Notes: generated by a model from the letters alone, not told the origin. A stretch of 64,000 nucleotides of DNA from Streptomyces hygroscopicus (GCA_002021875.1 CP018627.1:8246001-8310000); one strand, 5' to 3'. Shown: positions 47,263 through 57,393, numbered from the stretch's first letter. Numbers and translations: made by a program.

Positions 47263-48503
47263 CGGGCGTCGTCCTCGTTGTCGCTCTTGGTCAGATCGGC
47301 GGGGGCGGGGGGCGCCGCGGGCGGCTGAGCCGGGGGAGCGGGGGGAGCCGGGGGTGGCGTCGCGGGGGCGGCCGGAGCGGGAGGTGCGGCAGGGGCTCCG
47401 GGCATGGGCATGCCCGGAGCGTGCGGATGCGGATGCGGATGCGGCTGCGGCGGGGCCGGCGGTTCGGCGTACCCCGGCAGTACCGTCCCCGGCGGAAAGC
47501 CCATCGGCGCTCCCGGGGCATAGCCGTACGGCGCGCCCTGCGGCACCGCGGCGGGGACCTGCTGCTGCAGGGCGGCGCGCTCGTCGACGGTCGAGCGGTA
47601 GTCCACCGCGCCCTGCGTCATCCGCATGTACGCCTCTTCCAGTGACGCCTGGTGCGGGGAGAGCTCCCACAGCCGGACGTCCGCCCCATGCGCCAGATCG
47701 CTGATGCGCGGCAGCGGCAGCCCGGTCACCCGCAGCGCGCCGTCCTGCTCGGGGAGCACCTGGCCGCCCGCCTCGCTCAGCGCGGCGGTCAGTTTCTCGC
47801 GCTGCCCCGGGTCGCCCTCGGGGGTGCGGACGCGTGCGAAGTCCGCCGAGTTGTAGGAGATGAAGTCCTTGACGTTCATATCCGCGAGCAGCTGACCGCG
47901 CCCGATCACGATCAGATGGTCGGCGGTGAGCGCCATCTCGCTCATCAGATGGCTGGAGACGAAGACGGTGCGGCCCTCGGAGGCCAGCTGCTTCATGAAG
48001 TTGCGGACCCAGAGGATGCCTTCGGGGTCCAGGCCGTTGACCGGCTCGTCGAAGAGCAGCACCTGCGGGTCGCCGAGGAGGGCGGCCGCGATGCCCAGAC
48101 GCTGCCCCATGCCGAGCGAGAAGCCCTTGGAGCGCTTGCGCGCCACGTTCTGCAGGCCCACTACGCCCAGCACTTCGTCGACCCGGCGGGCCGGGATCCC
48201 GGAAAGCTGGGCCAGGCAGAGCAGATGGTGACGTGCGCTGCGGCCGCCGTGCACCGCCTTGGCGTCCAGGAGCGCGCCCACCTGGCGGGGGGCGTTGGGC
48301 AGCTTGCGGAACGGGTAGCCGCCGACCGTGACATGGCCGGCGGTGGGCTCGTCGAGGCCCAGGATCATCCGCATCGTGGTGGACTTGCCCGACCCGTTGG
48401 GCCCGAGGAAGCCGGTGACGGCGCCGGGCCGCACCTGGAAGGACAGGTTGTACACGGCCGTCTTGGCGCCGTAGCGCTTCGTCAGACCGACTGCCTCGAT
48501 CAT
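47259..48503 (-). CDS. ABC transporter ATPase with proline-rich C-terminus
   Basis: The ATG at 48503 follows GGGGCGGAGA; 414 residues. Walker A GFLGPNGSGKSTTMRM, signature region FSLGMGQRLGIAAALLG, Walker B VLLFDEPVNGLDPEG, and SSHLMSEMALTADH are in the first 230 residues. A BcrA-like helical part follows. The last 100 residues are P/A/H-rich (PHPHPHPHAPGMPMPG), mirroring the N-terminus of the permease, with which it is translationally coupled. Confidence 0.94.
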   Translation of the reverse strand: MIEAVGLTKRYGAKTAVYNLSFQVRPGAVTGFLGPNGSGKSTTMRMILGLDEPTAGHVTVGGYPFRKLPNAPRQVGALLDAKAVHGGRSARHHLLCLAQLSGIPARRVDEVLGVVGLQNVARKRSKGFSLGMGQRLGIAAALLGDPQVLLFDEPVNGLDPEGILWVRNFMKQLASEGRTVFVSSHLMSEMALTADHLIVIGRGQLLADMNVKDFISYNSADFARVRTPEGDPGQREKLTAALSEAGGQVLPEQDGALRVTGLPLPRISDLAHGADVRLWELSPHQASLEEAYMRMTQGAVDYRSTVDERAALQQQVPAAVPQGAPYGYAPGAPMGFPPGTVLPGYAEPPAPPQPHPHPHPHAPGMPMPGAPAAPPAPAAPATPPPAPPAPPAQPPAAPPAPADLTKSDNEDDAR

Positions 48504-48585
48504 TCTCCGCCCCTCATGAGCATGGGTCGGGCGTGCTCGCCCCCGGTGAGGGTTAGGAGGATAGCCGGGGTGTTGACGGTTCCCG

Positions 48586-49539
48586 CTATTCGGGAGATGT
48601 GAGCGCACCGTAACTCTTGGGGCCTCGGGGGTTTCGGGGGCCTCCGGGTCCGTCGGGGTCTGCGGGCCCGCCGGGGCCGTCGTGGTCGTCGTGGTCGTCC
48701 TCCGGGCAGCGGAGGAGGTCGGGCTGTGGGAGTGCCCAGCCCTCCTCCTGGAAGATCCGGGTACCGGACTTCCGTACGGCGGGGTCGGCGCCCGCGCGGG
48801 CGACCCAGGCGGCGGGGTCGGGCCCGAGGAGTTCGCGCAGCCGCGGCGAACCGGCGAGCAGGCGGGTGAGCAGGGCGCTCTGGTCGCCGCCGCCGGGGAG
48901 GGGACGTTCGGTGCCGTCCGGGGACATCAGCACTCCGCGCTCGCCGACGTAGAGATACGCGCCGCCGAGCCGCTCGCCGGACGGCATCACCATCGGGTAC
49001 TCCGTGCCGGGCAGCAGGACGCGGCGGTAGTTGGGGTACTCGGTCGCGTCCACGGCTGCCAGTTGCTCGGCGTCCAGCCAGCCGATGACCAGGGGGGTAC
49101 GGGCTCCCGGCGCGGTGTACGGGGCGGAGGCCACGTAGCCGTACCGGCCGATGTGGGCCGAGCAGCCGACCGCGATGCCGTGCACGTCGACCGGGACCAT
49201 GGGGACGGTGGCCGGGTGGCCGGGGCGGGACAGCTTGTGGTGGAGCTGGGCGGGGGAGGCGTTGGAGCCAACCGCGATGACGGGGTGGCGGTTGGGAGTC
49301 GGGGGGTGGCCGAGGGTGGTGAGGAGGGTGTCGAGTGGCTCCGGGTTCTCTTTCGGCCCTTCGCCGGGGCCTGTGTCGACTGTCCAGGCGCCGAGGCGGC
49401 CGCCTGGTGTGGGGGTGAGCTCCCACAGTTCGCCTGCGGTGAGGAGGGTGGGGCGGGTGATGGGGCGGCCGGGGTAGGTGAGGGGGTGCTTGGCGGGGAT
49501 GTCGGCGAAGCCGAGGGTGGGGAGGGTGCGGTCGGTCAC
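48586..49539 (-). CDS. Conserved protein with weak gamma-glutamylcyclotransferase-like signature
   Basis: GTG 49539 is used; 317 residues, start uncertain. The segment VIAVGSNASPAQLHHKL (about 93-109) resembles the YGSN loop of the GGCT/AIG2 fold, and GWLDAEQLAAVDATEYPNYR resembles its later acidic region; this is a weak assignment. Near residues 280-305 there is a G-P-rich collagen-like stretch (GPGGPADPDGPGG). No signal peptide is seen. Confidence 0.6.
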   Translation of the reverse strand: MTDRTLPTLGFADIPAKHPLTYPGRPITRPTLLTAGELWELTPTPGGRLGAWTVDTGPGEGPKENPEPLDTLLTTLGHPPTPNRHPVIAVGSNASPAQLHHKLSRPGHPATVPMVPVDVHGIAVGCSAHIGRYGYVASAPYTAPGARTPLVIGWLDAEQLAAVDATEYPNYRRVLLPGTEYPMVMPSGERLGGAYLYVGERGVLMSPDGTERPLPGGGDQSALLTRLLAGSPRLRELLGPDPAAWVARAGADPAVRKSGTRIFQEEGWALPQPDLLRCPEDDHDDHDGPGGPADPDGPGGPRNPRGPKSYGALTSPE

Positions 49540-49550
49540 GGAGGGGTGTC

Positions 49551-49644
49551 TCCCCCACCCCGCCCCTTCCCGAAACCGGGCCCCCGCCCGGCCCCGGCCG
49601 GGGCTCCGCCCCTGGACCCCGCTCCTCAATCGCCGGAGGGGCTG
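49551..49644 (-). repeat. Dispersed repeat, copy A
   Basis: Read on the minus strand it runs from CAGCCCCTCCGGCGATTGAG through GGAGCGGGGTCCAGGGG and CGGAGCCCCGG to CGGGAAGGGGCGGGGTGGGG. Copy B at 58716-58811 has the same order of words. It is intergenic. Confidence 0.75.
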
Positions 49645-49789
49645 GGTTTCCTCACGTGCGGGAGGGGTTGGGTTTCCTCACGTGCGGGAGGGGTTGGGTT
49701 TCCTCACGTGCGGGAGGGGCTGGGTTTCCTCACGTGCCGGAGGGGCTGGGTCTCCCCATGCGCCGGAGGGGCTGGGTTGTCTCAGGCAC
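49634..49789. repeat. 26-bp tandem repeat array
   Basis: Six consecutive units of 26 bp start at 49634, 49660, 49686, 49712, 49738 and 49764 (unit of the form GGGAGGGGTTGGGTTTCCTC then ACGTGC). Units 2 and 3 are identical, unit 4 differs at one base, units 5 and 6 decay. It appears to have grown from the end of the dispersed repeat next to it. The rest of the 467-base gap between the genes at 49540-50006 holds no gene. Confidence 0.9.
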
Positions 49790-49950
49790 TGGCGGGGCTG
49801 GGGTGTCGTGCCCGGGAGTTGGGGCTTTGGGACCCCGGCTCGGGTGCGGCGCACGGTTGTTCAGGTGCCCGTGGGGCGGCGTTCGCTTGCTGTGGGCGGG
49901 GTCGGGCGCGGCGCGGCCGGAACTCGGGCCGTCTGCCCCGGACATGCGCG

Positions 49951-49981
49951 TGCCCCGCGCCGCTCGTGGCGGCGCGGGGCA
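49951..49981. terminator. filP terminator
   Basis: A perfect 13-bp stem, TGCCCCGCGCCGC (49951-49963) with 49969-49981, loop TCGTG, 25 bases after the minus-strand filP stop. Confidence 0.85.
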
Positions 49982-50006
49982 TCGTACGCTCCGTTGGGAC
50001 CGAGGG

Positions 50007-50945
50007 TCACCGGGACTGCTGGGCCGGGACGCCGCGGGTGGCCGCCTCGTCCTCGCCCGGGGCACCGGCCGCGGCCACGGCCGCGCCGGTCAGCGTGGCC
50101 AGCATCTCGCGGACGTTGGTCAGCTGGGCGTTGATGCTGTCGCGGCGGTTGGTGAGGGCCGCGAGCTCGCGCTCGGATTCGCTGCGGATCCGGTCGGCCT
50201 TGGCGTTGGCGTCGGCCACGATGTCCTCGGCCTGGCGCTGCGCGGTCTCCACCGTCTGGCGGGCGCGGCGCTCGGCGTCGGTGCGCAGCTTCTCGGCCTC
50301 GAGGCGGAGCTGCTCGGCGCGGTGCTCGATCTCCGCGAGCCGCTTCTCGGCCTTGGCCTGACGCGAGGCCAGGTCGCGCTCGGACTGCTCGCGGCGCTTG
50401 GCGAGGTTGGTCTCGAAGTCGGCGGCGGCCTGCGCGGCCTTGGCGCGGGTCTCCTCGAAGAGGGAGTCCGCCTCCTCGCGCTTGGACTGGGCGTCCTTCT
50501 GCGCCTCCTGGCGCAGCGTGGTCGCCTCGCCCTTCGCCTTCTCGACGATCCGCGCGCCCTCGTCCTCGGCCTTCGCCTTGCGCTCGGCGGCGAACGACTC
50601 GGCGTCGTTGCGGACCTGCTGGGCGGCCGACTCGGCCAGCTCACGGTGCTGTTCGGCGGCGCGCCGAGCCTCCTCGCGCAGATCCTTCGCCTCTTCCTCG
50701 GCGAGACGAAGGATCTTCTCGACCCGGGCGCCGAGCCCCGCGTAGGACGGCTCCGAATCGTTGATCTGGGCCTGAGCGTTCTGCGTTTCGAGGTGCAGCT
50801 CCTCGATGCGCTTTTCCAGAGAGGTGATACGGGCCAGTGCACTGTCACGGTCGGCGACGAGCTTGGAAATGCGGTCGTCCACCTGACCGCGGTCGTACCC
50901 ACGCCGCACGAGCTCGAAGCCGAAGGGGGAGGAAGTGTCGCTCAT
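50007..50945 (-). CDS. filP: Filament-forming coiled-coil protein FilP
   Basis: The protein has 312 residues. The N-terminal segment FGFELVRRGYDRGQVDDRIS is DivIVA-like, and nearly all the rest is alanine- and glutamate-rich coiled coil (AEQHRELAESAAQQVRNDAE and onward). Position next to scy, length and composition match S. coelicolor FilP (SCO5396), an intermediate-filament-like protein supporting hyphal rigidity and tip growth with Scy and DivIVA. Databases often label it cellulose-binding protein, a historical name. Confidence 0.93.
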   Translation of the reverse strand: MSDTSSPFGFELVRRGYDRGQVDDRISKLVADRDSALARITSLEKRIEELHLETQNAQAQINDSEPSYAGLGARVEKILRLAEEEAKDLREEARRAAEQHRELAESAAQQVRNDAESFAAERKAKAEDEGARIVEKAKGEATTLRQEAQKDAQSKREEADSLFEETRAKAAQAAADFETNLAKRREQSERDLASRQAKAEKRLAEIEHRAEQLRLEAEKLRTDAERRARQTVETAQRQAEDIVADANAKADRIRSESERELAALTNRRDSINAQLTNVREMLATLTGAAVAAAGAPGEDEAATRGVPAQQSR

Positions 50946-51185
50946 GGGGTTCCTGTCGAAAGAGACCGGTGAGGTGATAGAGGGAATCCTAGGGGTCCGA
51001 GCGGCGTGTCATCGAGTCAACGTCTGTTTGATCTGCAGAATGTCCAGCCTTTTGAGTGGCAGTAAGACGGAGACCTCGTCACTCGTCGGGATGATACGGA
51101 CATGCCGTGATGGACGCGGACTGACGCGAGAGTTACGCGAAATTGACGCGGACGGGCACAGCCGACCCTCGTCCCCCGCATACGG

Positions 51186-54100
51186 TTACCCCTCCGACCG
51201 CTTTCCACTCCTCGTCGCACCCGCGCCCGCCGCTGTCTTGACTCCGTTGTTCTCCTTGCCACCCGCGCCACCCGACGCGGGGGTCTCGAAGGATTCCAAC
51301 GCTTCTAGCACGTCCTGGACACGGGAGATCTCCGCGTTGATGTCCTCGCGGCGTCGTTTGAGCAACTCGAGTTCGCGCTTGCCCTCGTCCACGATCTGCT
51401 GCGCCTCGTCCGTGGCCTGGTTCCGGAGCCGCTCCGCCTCCCGGTCGGCCTCGGCCTTCTTCTGCTCGGCCTCCTTGAGCAGACCCTCGGCCTTCTTCAC
51501 CGCCGCGATCCGCACCCGGCTCGCTTCGCTCTCCGCCTCCGCGACCAGCGACTTGGCCTTCTCCTCCGCCTTCATGAGCTGCGCGGTGGCGGCCGCGACC
51601 AGCTTGTCGACCCGCTCGCCGGTGGACTTCATCTGCTCCGCGGACTCCCGGCGGGCCCGCTCGTGCAACTCCTCGACCTCGGCCTCGGTACGGGTGCGCA
51701 GCTCCTCGGCGCGCTCCCGGATGGCCGTGGCGTCGCCCCGGGCCTCGCTGAGCATGGTGTCGGAGTCCGTACGGGCCTTCTCCACCATGCCGTTGGCCTC
51801 GGCCGTGGACTCGGAGATCACCCGGTCCGCCTCCTGGCGGGCCACTCCCACCATGGTGTCGGCCTGCTCCTCGGCCGCGGTCGCCGTGCGCAGCGCGGCC
51901 TCCCGCGCCTCGGAGGTGAGCCGCTCGGCCTCCGCCGCGGACTCGGTGATCAGCCGGTCGGCCTGCTCGGCGGCGTCGGAACGCCGCTTGTTGGCGTCCT
52001 CGCGCGCCCTGTCGACCAGCCGGTCCGCCTCGGCCTGCGCCTCGTTACGGATCCGCTCCGCCTCGGCCGCCGCCTCGGTCTCGATGCGCTCGGCCTCGGC
52101 GCGGGTGCGCGCCGCGTGCTGCTGCGCCGAACCCACGGTCTCCGCGGCCTCGCTGCGCAGCCGCTCCGCCTCACCGCTGGCCTCCGCGTGCAGCCGCTCG
52201 GCCTCGTGCCGGGCCTCGGCGACCAGCCGGTCGGCCTGCTCGGCCGCCTCCGAGCGGATGTTGTTGGCATCGCCGCGGGCCTGGGCGCGGGTGCGGGCCG
52301 CGTCCTGCTCCGCCGTCGCCCGTGCGTCGGACGCCTCCGTACGCAGCGCCTGCGCCCGCGTGGTGGCCTCCGAGACCAGCCGCTGTGCCTCCTCGGTCGC
52401 GCCGCCGACCAGCGTATCGGCCTGCTCGGCCGCCTCGGCACGGCTCTTGTGGGCCGAACGGCGCGCCTCGTCGAGCGTTTCGTTGGCCTCCGCGCGCAGC
52501 CGCTCGGCCTCGTGGGTGGCCTCGGTGACCAGCCGGTCCGCCTGCTCGGCGGCCTCGGCGCGGCGCCTGCCGGCCTCCTCGCGGGCCTGTTCGGTCAGCC
52601 GCTCCGACTCGGCGATCGCCTCGGCGACCGTGCGCTCCGCGAGCGACTTGGCGGCCTCGGCCTCCTCGTGGGCCTCCCGCCGCACCCGCGTGGCGTCCTG
52701 CGAGGCGCGCTCCCGCTCGTCCTGGGCGTCCGCGCGGACCCGGTCGGCCTCGCCCTGCGCCTCGCCGCGCATCCGCTCCGCGGCGTGCTCCGCGGCCGTA
52801 CGCAGCGCCGTGATGTCCTGCTCGGCCTGCTCGTGCAGCCCCGCGACCGAGTCCCGCACCTGCTGCGCCGTCTGCTCGGCGGCGGCCACCAGATCGGCCG
52901 AGCGCCGCTCGGCCTCCTCGACCAGCCGCTGCGCCTCGGTCTGCGCCTCGGAGACCCGGTTCCGGGCGGCGGCCAGCAGCTCCTCGCTCTGCTCCCGCGC
53001 CGCAGTCCGCTCGGCCTGCGCCTCCTCGCGGGCGTCGGCGAGCAGCTCCTCGGCCTCGCGGCGGCGGCGGGCCGCCTCCTCCTGCGCGGCGGCCAGGGCC
53101 TCCGCGGCCTCGGTGCCGATCCGCTCGGCGGCGCTCGCCGCCTCCGCCCGCACCCGGTCGGCCGTCTCCTGGGCCTCGGAGCGCAGCCGCTCGGCCTCCG
53201 CGGCGGCCTCGCCGCGCAGCCGTACGGCCACCGACTCGCCCTCGGCGCGCGCGTTCGACGCGTCCGCGGCGGCCTCGTCACGAAGCCGTACGGCCTCGTC
53301 CTCCGCCTGCTGGCGCAACGCGTTCAGCCGTTCGGCGGACTCCGCGCGCTGCCGCTCGATCTCCTCGGCGGTCTCCTTGCGCAGCCGCTCCGCCTCGGTG
53401 CGGGCGTCCCGCAGCGCCTCGTCGGCGGAGGAGAGCCGCTGCTCGGCCTCCTGGTGCAGCCGGTTCAGCTCGCCCTCGGCCTCGGAACGGCGGTCCTCGG
53501 CGGCCCGCTCGGCCTCCTCGCGCAGCTCCTCGGCCGCGGTGGACGCCTCCGACTTGACCCGCTCGGCCTGCTCCTCGGCCGAGGTCACCAGCTCCTCGGC
53601 CTCGCCGCGGGCCCGCTTCAGCAGCTCATCGGCCTGCCGGCGCAGCGCGTTGGCCCGCTCGATGGCCTCGGTGCGCACCCGCTCGCTCTCGGCGGTGGCA
53701 CCCGAGCGGGTCTCCTCCGCGTCGGCCTTCGCCTTGGTCAGCAGGTCCTCGGCGGTGCTGGCCGCCTCCTCGATCTGCTGGACCGCCTCCCGGCGCGCCT
53801 CGGTGCGGACCCGCTCGCCCTCGGCGACCGCCTCCGACCGGAGCTGCTCGGCCTCGCCGCGCAGCCGGCGCGCCTCCTCCTGCAGCTCGACGGTCTTGGC
53901 GCGGTACTCCTTGGTGTCGTCCTTCGCCGTGCCCTTGAGCTGCTCGGCCGTGTCGTGCGCCTCGGCCCGCAGCCGGTCCGCCTCTTCCTCGGCCTCGCCC
54001 CGGATCCGCTCGGCCTCGTCGATGGCCGCCTTGGTGGTGGCCTGCGCCTGCTCCGAGGCGCGGGTCAGCACCTCCTCGGCGCTCCGGGCGGCCTTGGCGA

Positions 54101-55184
54101 GCTGGGCCGCCGAGTCCTCGGCGGCCCTGGCCCGGGCGTCGTCGCCCGCCTCGGCGACCATCCGCTCGGCCTCGGCGCGGGCGTCGTCCCGCAGCTGCTC
54201 GGCCTCGGCCCGCAGCCGCTCGGCCTCCTTGGTGGCCTCGCCGACCAGCCGGGCGACCTCCGCCTTGGCGGTACGGGTGCGCTGCTCGTTGTCCGACTCG
54301 GCGGCCGTGAGCCGCTTGGCCGCCGCGTCCTTGGCCTCGGTGACGACCTTCTCGGCCTCGCTGCGCGCCTCACGCAGCGCCTGCTCGGCCTCCTGCATCC
54401 GCTGCTCGGCGGCGCGGGTCTGCTCGGCCGCGTTACGACGGGCCTGGTCCGCCTCGGTGGCGGTGGTGGTGCGCAGCTGCTCCGCGTGGTCGGTGGCCTC
54501 CTGGGCCTGGGTGCCCGCGTTGGTCAGCAGCCGCTCGGCGTCGGTGCGGGCCCGGCGCAGAATCGCCTCGGCCTCGGCACGGCTGGCCTCCGCCTCGGAG
54601 CCCAGCCGCTGACGGGCCTGTTCGGTCATGCGCTGCGCTTCGGCGCGCGCCTCGGCCAGGGCCTGCTCGGCCTCCGTCCGGGACTCGTCCATGAGCCGGC
54701 GGGCCTGCGCCTCGGTACGGGCCCGCAGCTGCTCGGCCCAGGCCACGTTCTCGTTGACATGCGACTCGACGGTGGCGCGGCGCTCGGCCAGCTCCTGGTC
54801 CAGCCGCTGGCGCCGGGCCACGGCCTCGGCGTGCAGCTCGGCCTCCAGCCGGGCCTGCCGCTCGGCCTGCTCCTGGAGCAGCCGCTGGGTCTGCGCCCGG
54901 GTTTCGCGCAGCTCACGCTCGGCGTTGGCGCGCAACTGGTCCGCCTGGAGCTGGGCGTCCCGCAGCAACTGCTCTGCCTGATAGCCGACGTTGGCGCTGT
55001 CGTAGGCGGGACGGGCCGCCAGGTTGCGGCGCGCCTCATGCAGCTTGGCGCGCAGCACCTCGACTTGGTAGCCGAGGTCGTCGGCGTGCTGGACGGCCTT
55101 CTCACGCTCGGTCTTCAGCCGCTCCATCTCGGCCTCGAACTTGGAGAGCTGATCGTCAGGCTCGTAGCGGTCGTAGCCCCGCAC
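51186..55184 (-). CDS. scy: Polarized growth protein Scy (long coiled coil)
   Basis: The protein has 1332 residues, close to the length known for S. coelicolor Scy (SCO5397). The N-terminus (YDRYEPDDQLSKFEAEMERL) is followed by more than 1200 residues of continuous coiled coil with quasi-repeats such as AEQADRLVTEATHEAERLR. Known role: molecular assembler of the tip-organising centre, recruiting DivIVA and FilP and marking branch points. The repetitive GC-rich sequence makes long false frames on the other strand. Confidence 0.95.
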   Translation of the reverse strand: MRGYDRYEPDDQLSKFEAEMERLKTEREKAVQHADDLGYQVEVLRAKLHEARRNLAARPAYDSANVGYQAEQLLRDAQLQADQLRANAERELRETRAQTQRLLQEQAERQARLEAELHAEAVARRQRLDQELAERRATVESHVNENVAWAEQLRARTEAQARRLMDESRTEAEQALAEARAEAQRMTEQARQRLGSEAEASRAEAEAILRRARTDAERLLTNAGTQAQEATDHAEQLRTTTATEADQARRNAAEQTRAAEQRMQEAEQALREARSEAEKVVTEAKDAAAKRLTAAESDNEQRTRTAKAEVARLVGEATKEAERLRAEAEQLRDDARAEAERMVAEAGDDARARAAEDSAAQLAKAARSAEEVLTRASEQAQATTKAAIDEAERIRGEAEEEADRLRAEAHDTAEQLKGTAKDDTKEYRAKTVELQEEARRLRGEAEQLRSEAVAEGERVRTEARREAVQQIEEAASTAEDLLTKAKADAEETRSGATAESERVRTEAIERANALRRQADELLKRARGEAEELVTSAEEQAERVKSEASTAAEELREEAERAAEDRRSEAEGELNRLHQEAEQRLSSADEALRDARTEAERLRKETAEEIERQRAESAERLNALRQQAEDEAVRLRDEAAADASNARAEGESVAVRLRGEAAAEAERLRSEAQETADRVRAEAASAAERIGTEAAEALAAAQEEAARRRREAEELLADAREEAQAERTAAREQSEELLAAARNRVSEAQTEAQRLVEEAERRSADLVAAAEQTAQQVRDSVAGLHEQAEQDITALRTAAEHAAERMRGEAQGEADRVRADAQDERERASQDATRVRREAHEEAEAAKSLAERTVAEAIAESERLTEQAREEAGRRRAEAAEQADRLVTEATHEAERLRAEANETLDEARRSAHKSRAEAAEQADTLVGGATEEAQRLVSEATTRAQALRTEASDARATAEQDAARTRAQARGDANNIRSEAAEQADRLVAEARHEAERLHAEASGEAERLRSEAAETVGSAQQHAARTRAEAERIETEAAAEAERIRNEAQAEADRLVDRAREDANKRRSDAAEQADRLITESAAEAERLTSEAREAALRTATAAEEQADTMVGVARQEADRVISESTAEANGMVEKARTDSDTMLSEARGDATAIRERAEELRTRTEAEVEELHERARRESAEQMKSTGERVDKLVAAATAQLMKAEEKAKSLVAEAESEASRVRIAAVKKAEGLLKEAEQKKAEADREAERLRNQATDEAQQIVDEGKRELELLKRRREDINAEISRVQDVLEALESFETPASGGAGGKENNGVKTAAGAGATRSGKRSEG

Positions 55185-55461
55185 TGCGCGGTCCCATCCG
55201 TCCCCTGGTCGCGTTGGCGGCCGGCTCCGTCACCCTCGTGGTCCCCCGTGGTCCCTTGCGGTGCCCAGGGGTTCCTCGACGGTTCCCTTGCGGTACCGAC
55301 CAGGCGAAGTGCGTGCCGGGTCGGACCGGAGCTGGCCCTTCCGAAGAAATGGTGTCAGATCATCGGCGAAGCCCGGGCCGGACCCCGATCCCTTTCCGAT
55401 TCCGTACCCCGGCCGATGCTGCACTCTACCGGCCGGGGAAGGGGTAGGTCAGTGGTCCGCT

Positions 55462-55914
55462 TCAGTGATCCTCTTCGCCCTTGTGGGCGGCGGGGTCCGC
55501 GGCGGTGACGAGCTCGGTCAGCACACCGTGACAGTCCTTGGGGTGGAGGAAGGTGATCCGGGAGTCCATCGAGCCACGGCGGGGCTGTTCGTAGAGGACC
55601 CGGACGCCCTTGTCGCGGATGGCCTCGGAGTCGGTGTCGACATCGGCGGTGCCGAAGGCGATGTGGTGGACGCCCTCACCGTTCTTGGCCATCCACTTGC
55701 CGACCGCGGAGTCCTCCCGGATCGGCTCGAGAAGCTGCAGGTACGAGGCCCCGCCGTCGGAGGTCTCATTGATCTTGAGCATGGCCTCGCGGACGCCCTG
55801 CTCCTCGTTGATCTCGGAGTGGAACACCTCGAAGCCGTACGTGGCACGGTAGAACTCAACGGTCTTGTCGAGGTCGAAGCAGGCGATCCCGATGTGGTCG
55901 ATTCTCGTCAACAT
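55462..55914 (-). CDS. mce: Methylmalonyl-CoA epimerase
   Basis: The ATG at 55914 (MLTRIDHIGIACFDL) is preferred to 55935; 150 residues. Vicinal-oxygen-chelate fold with metal ligands in RIDHIGIA and GEGVHHIAFGTADV, and the C-terminal glutamate in VLTELVTA. It interconverts R- and S-methylmalonyl-CoA. It is divergent from the thiolase gene and close to meaB. Confidence 0.95.
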   Translation of the reverse strand: MLTRIDHIGIACFDLDKTVEFYRATYGFEVFHSEINEEQGVREAMLKINETSDGGASYLQLLEPIREDSAVGKWMAKNGEGVHHIAFGTADVDTDSEAIRDKGVRVLYEQPRRGSMDSRITFLHPKDCHGVLTELVTAADPAAHKGEEDH

Positions 55915-56053
55915 GGGAACAGTGCACCGCCGCACAGCCGGTTACGCAACGTGCGCGCGATCACACCGATGCGCCGGTGACCGCGCGGGTACTCGTCAGT
56001 ACATTGACGATAACCCTCGTTAACTTCCTTCTCCTCGTGAAGGGGACGCACCA

Positions 56054-57250
56054 ATGACTCGTACGACCTCTGTGATGGTGGCGGGCGCCCGGACGCCCAT
56101 GGGACGGCTGCTCGGCGGCCTGCGCTCGTTCTCCGGCGCCGACCTGGGCGGAATCGCGATCAAGGCCGCGCTGGAGCGGGCCGGGGTCGGCGCCGAGCAG
56201 GTGCAGTACGTGATCATGGGGCAGGTGCTCCAGGCGGGCGCCGGGCAGATCCCGGCCCGGCAGGCGGCGGTCAAGGCCGGCATCCCGATGAGCGTGCCCG
56301 CCCTCACGATCAACAAGGTCTGCCTCTCCGGGCTGGACGCGATCGCCCTGGCCGACCAGCTCATTCGCGCGGGCGAGTTCGACATCGTGGTCGCGGGCGG
56401 GCAGGAGTCCATGACCAACGCCCCCCATCTGCTGCCCAAGTCCCGCGAGGGCTACAAGTACGGCGCGGTCGAGATGCTCGACGCGATGGCGCACGACGGG
56501 CTGACCGACGCCTTCGAGTCCATCGCCATGGGCGAGTCCACCGAGAAGCACAACACCCGGCTGGGCATCCAGCGCCCCGAGCAGGACGAGTTCGCCGCCC
56601 AGTCCCACCAGCGGGCCGCCGCCGCCCAGAAGAACGGCCTCTTCGACGCCGAGATCACCCCCGTGGAGATCCCGCAGCGCAAGGGCGAGCCGGTGGTCTT
56701 CGACAAGGACGAGGGCATCCGCGGCGAGACCACGGCCGAGCTGCTGGGCAGGCTGCGGCCCGCGTTCGCCAAGGACGGGACGATCACGGCGGGCACGTCG
56801 TCGCAGATCTCGGACGGGGCCGCCGCGGTCGTCGTGATGAGCAAGGCCAAGGCCGAGGAGCTGGGGCTGGAGTGGATCGCCGAGATCGGCGCCCACGGGA
56901 ATGTGGCGGGACCCGACAACTCCCTCCAGTCCCAGCCGTCCAACGCGATCGCGCACGCCCTGGGCAAGGAGGGGCTGACGGTGGACGATCTCGACCTCAT
57001 CGAGATCAACGAGGCGTTCGCCGCGGTCGCCGTGCAGTCCATGAAGGATCTAGGTGTTTCCCCCGAAAGGGTGAATGTGAATGGGGGCGCGATCGCCCTC
57101 GGCCACCCCATCGGGATGTCCGGTGCGCGGATCGCGCTGCATCTTGCGCTGGAGCTGCGGCGGCGTGGGGGCGGGACCGGGGCGGCGGCGCTGTGCGGTG
57201 GGGGTGGGCAGGGCGATGCGCTGATCCTGCGGGTGCCGGCCGGGGAGTAG
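56054..57250 (+). CDS. Acetyl-CoA C-acetyltransferase (thiolase)
   Basis: The protein has 398 residues. Catalytic residues are C90 ([16 protein letters not shown]), H351 ([16 protein letters not shown]) and C381 ([13 protein letters not shown]). It condenses two acetyl-CoA or cleaves acetoacetyl-CoA. With the dehydrogenase at 38987 and with mce and meaB it fits an acetoacetyl-CoA to ethylmalonyl-CoA or methylmalonyl-CoA route. Confidence 0.96.
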   Translation: MTRTTSVMVAGARTPMGRLLGGLRSFSGADLGGIAIKAALERAGVGAEQVQYVIMGQVLQAGAGQIPARQAAVKAGIPMSVPALTINKVCLSGLDAIALADQLIRAGEFDIVVAGGQESMTNAPHLLPKSREGYKYGAVEMLDAMAHDGLTDAFESIAMGESTEKHNTRLGIQRPEQDEFAAQSHQRAAAAQKNGLFDAEITPVEIPQRKGEPVVFDKDEGIRGETTAELLGRLRPAFAKDGTITAGTSSQISDGAAAVVVMSKAKAEELGLEWIAEIGAHGNVAGPDNSLQSQPSNAIAHALGKEGLTVDDLDLIEINEAFAAVAVQSMKDLGVSPERVNVNGGAIALGHPIGMSGARIALHLALELRRRGGGTGAAALCGGGGQGDALILRVPAGE

Positions 57251-57393
57251 GCGGTTTGCCTGTGGGCGGCTGCCTGTGGGTGGCCGCCTGTCAGTGGTTT
57301 GCCTGTGGTGGCTGCCTGTGGGTGGTCTTCCTCGCGGGGAGTCGGTTTCCGTTGTGATGTAGCGATGATGGAGCGGTAAGGAGTACGGCACCC

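Noticed and set aside
49634..49789. CRISPR array
   Set aside because: Units are contiguous 26-bp tandem copies without unique spacers, and no cas genes are near.
50935..55508. Very long plus-strand frames (over 1200 codons, Ser/Arg- or Leu/Gly-rich) opposite scy
   Set aside because: They mirror the coiled-coil repeat codons of scy in other frames; Scy is well supported on the minus strand.
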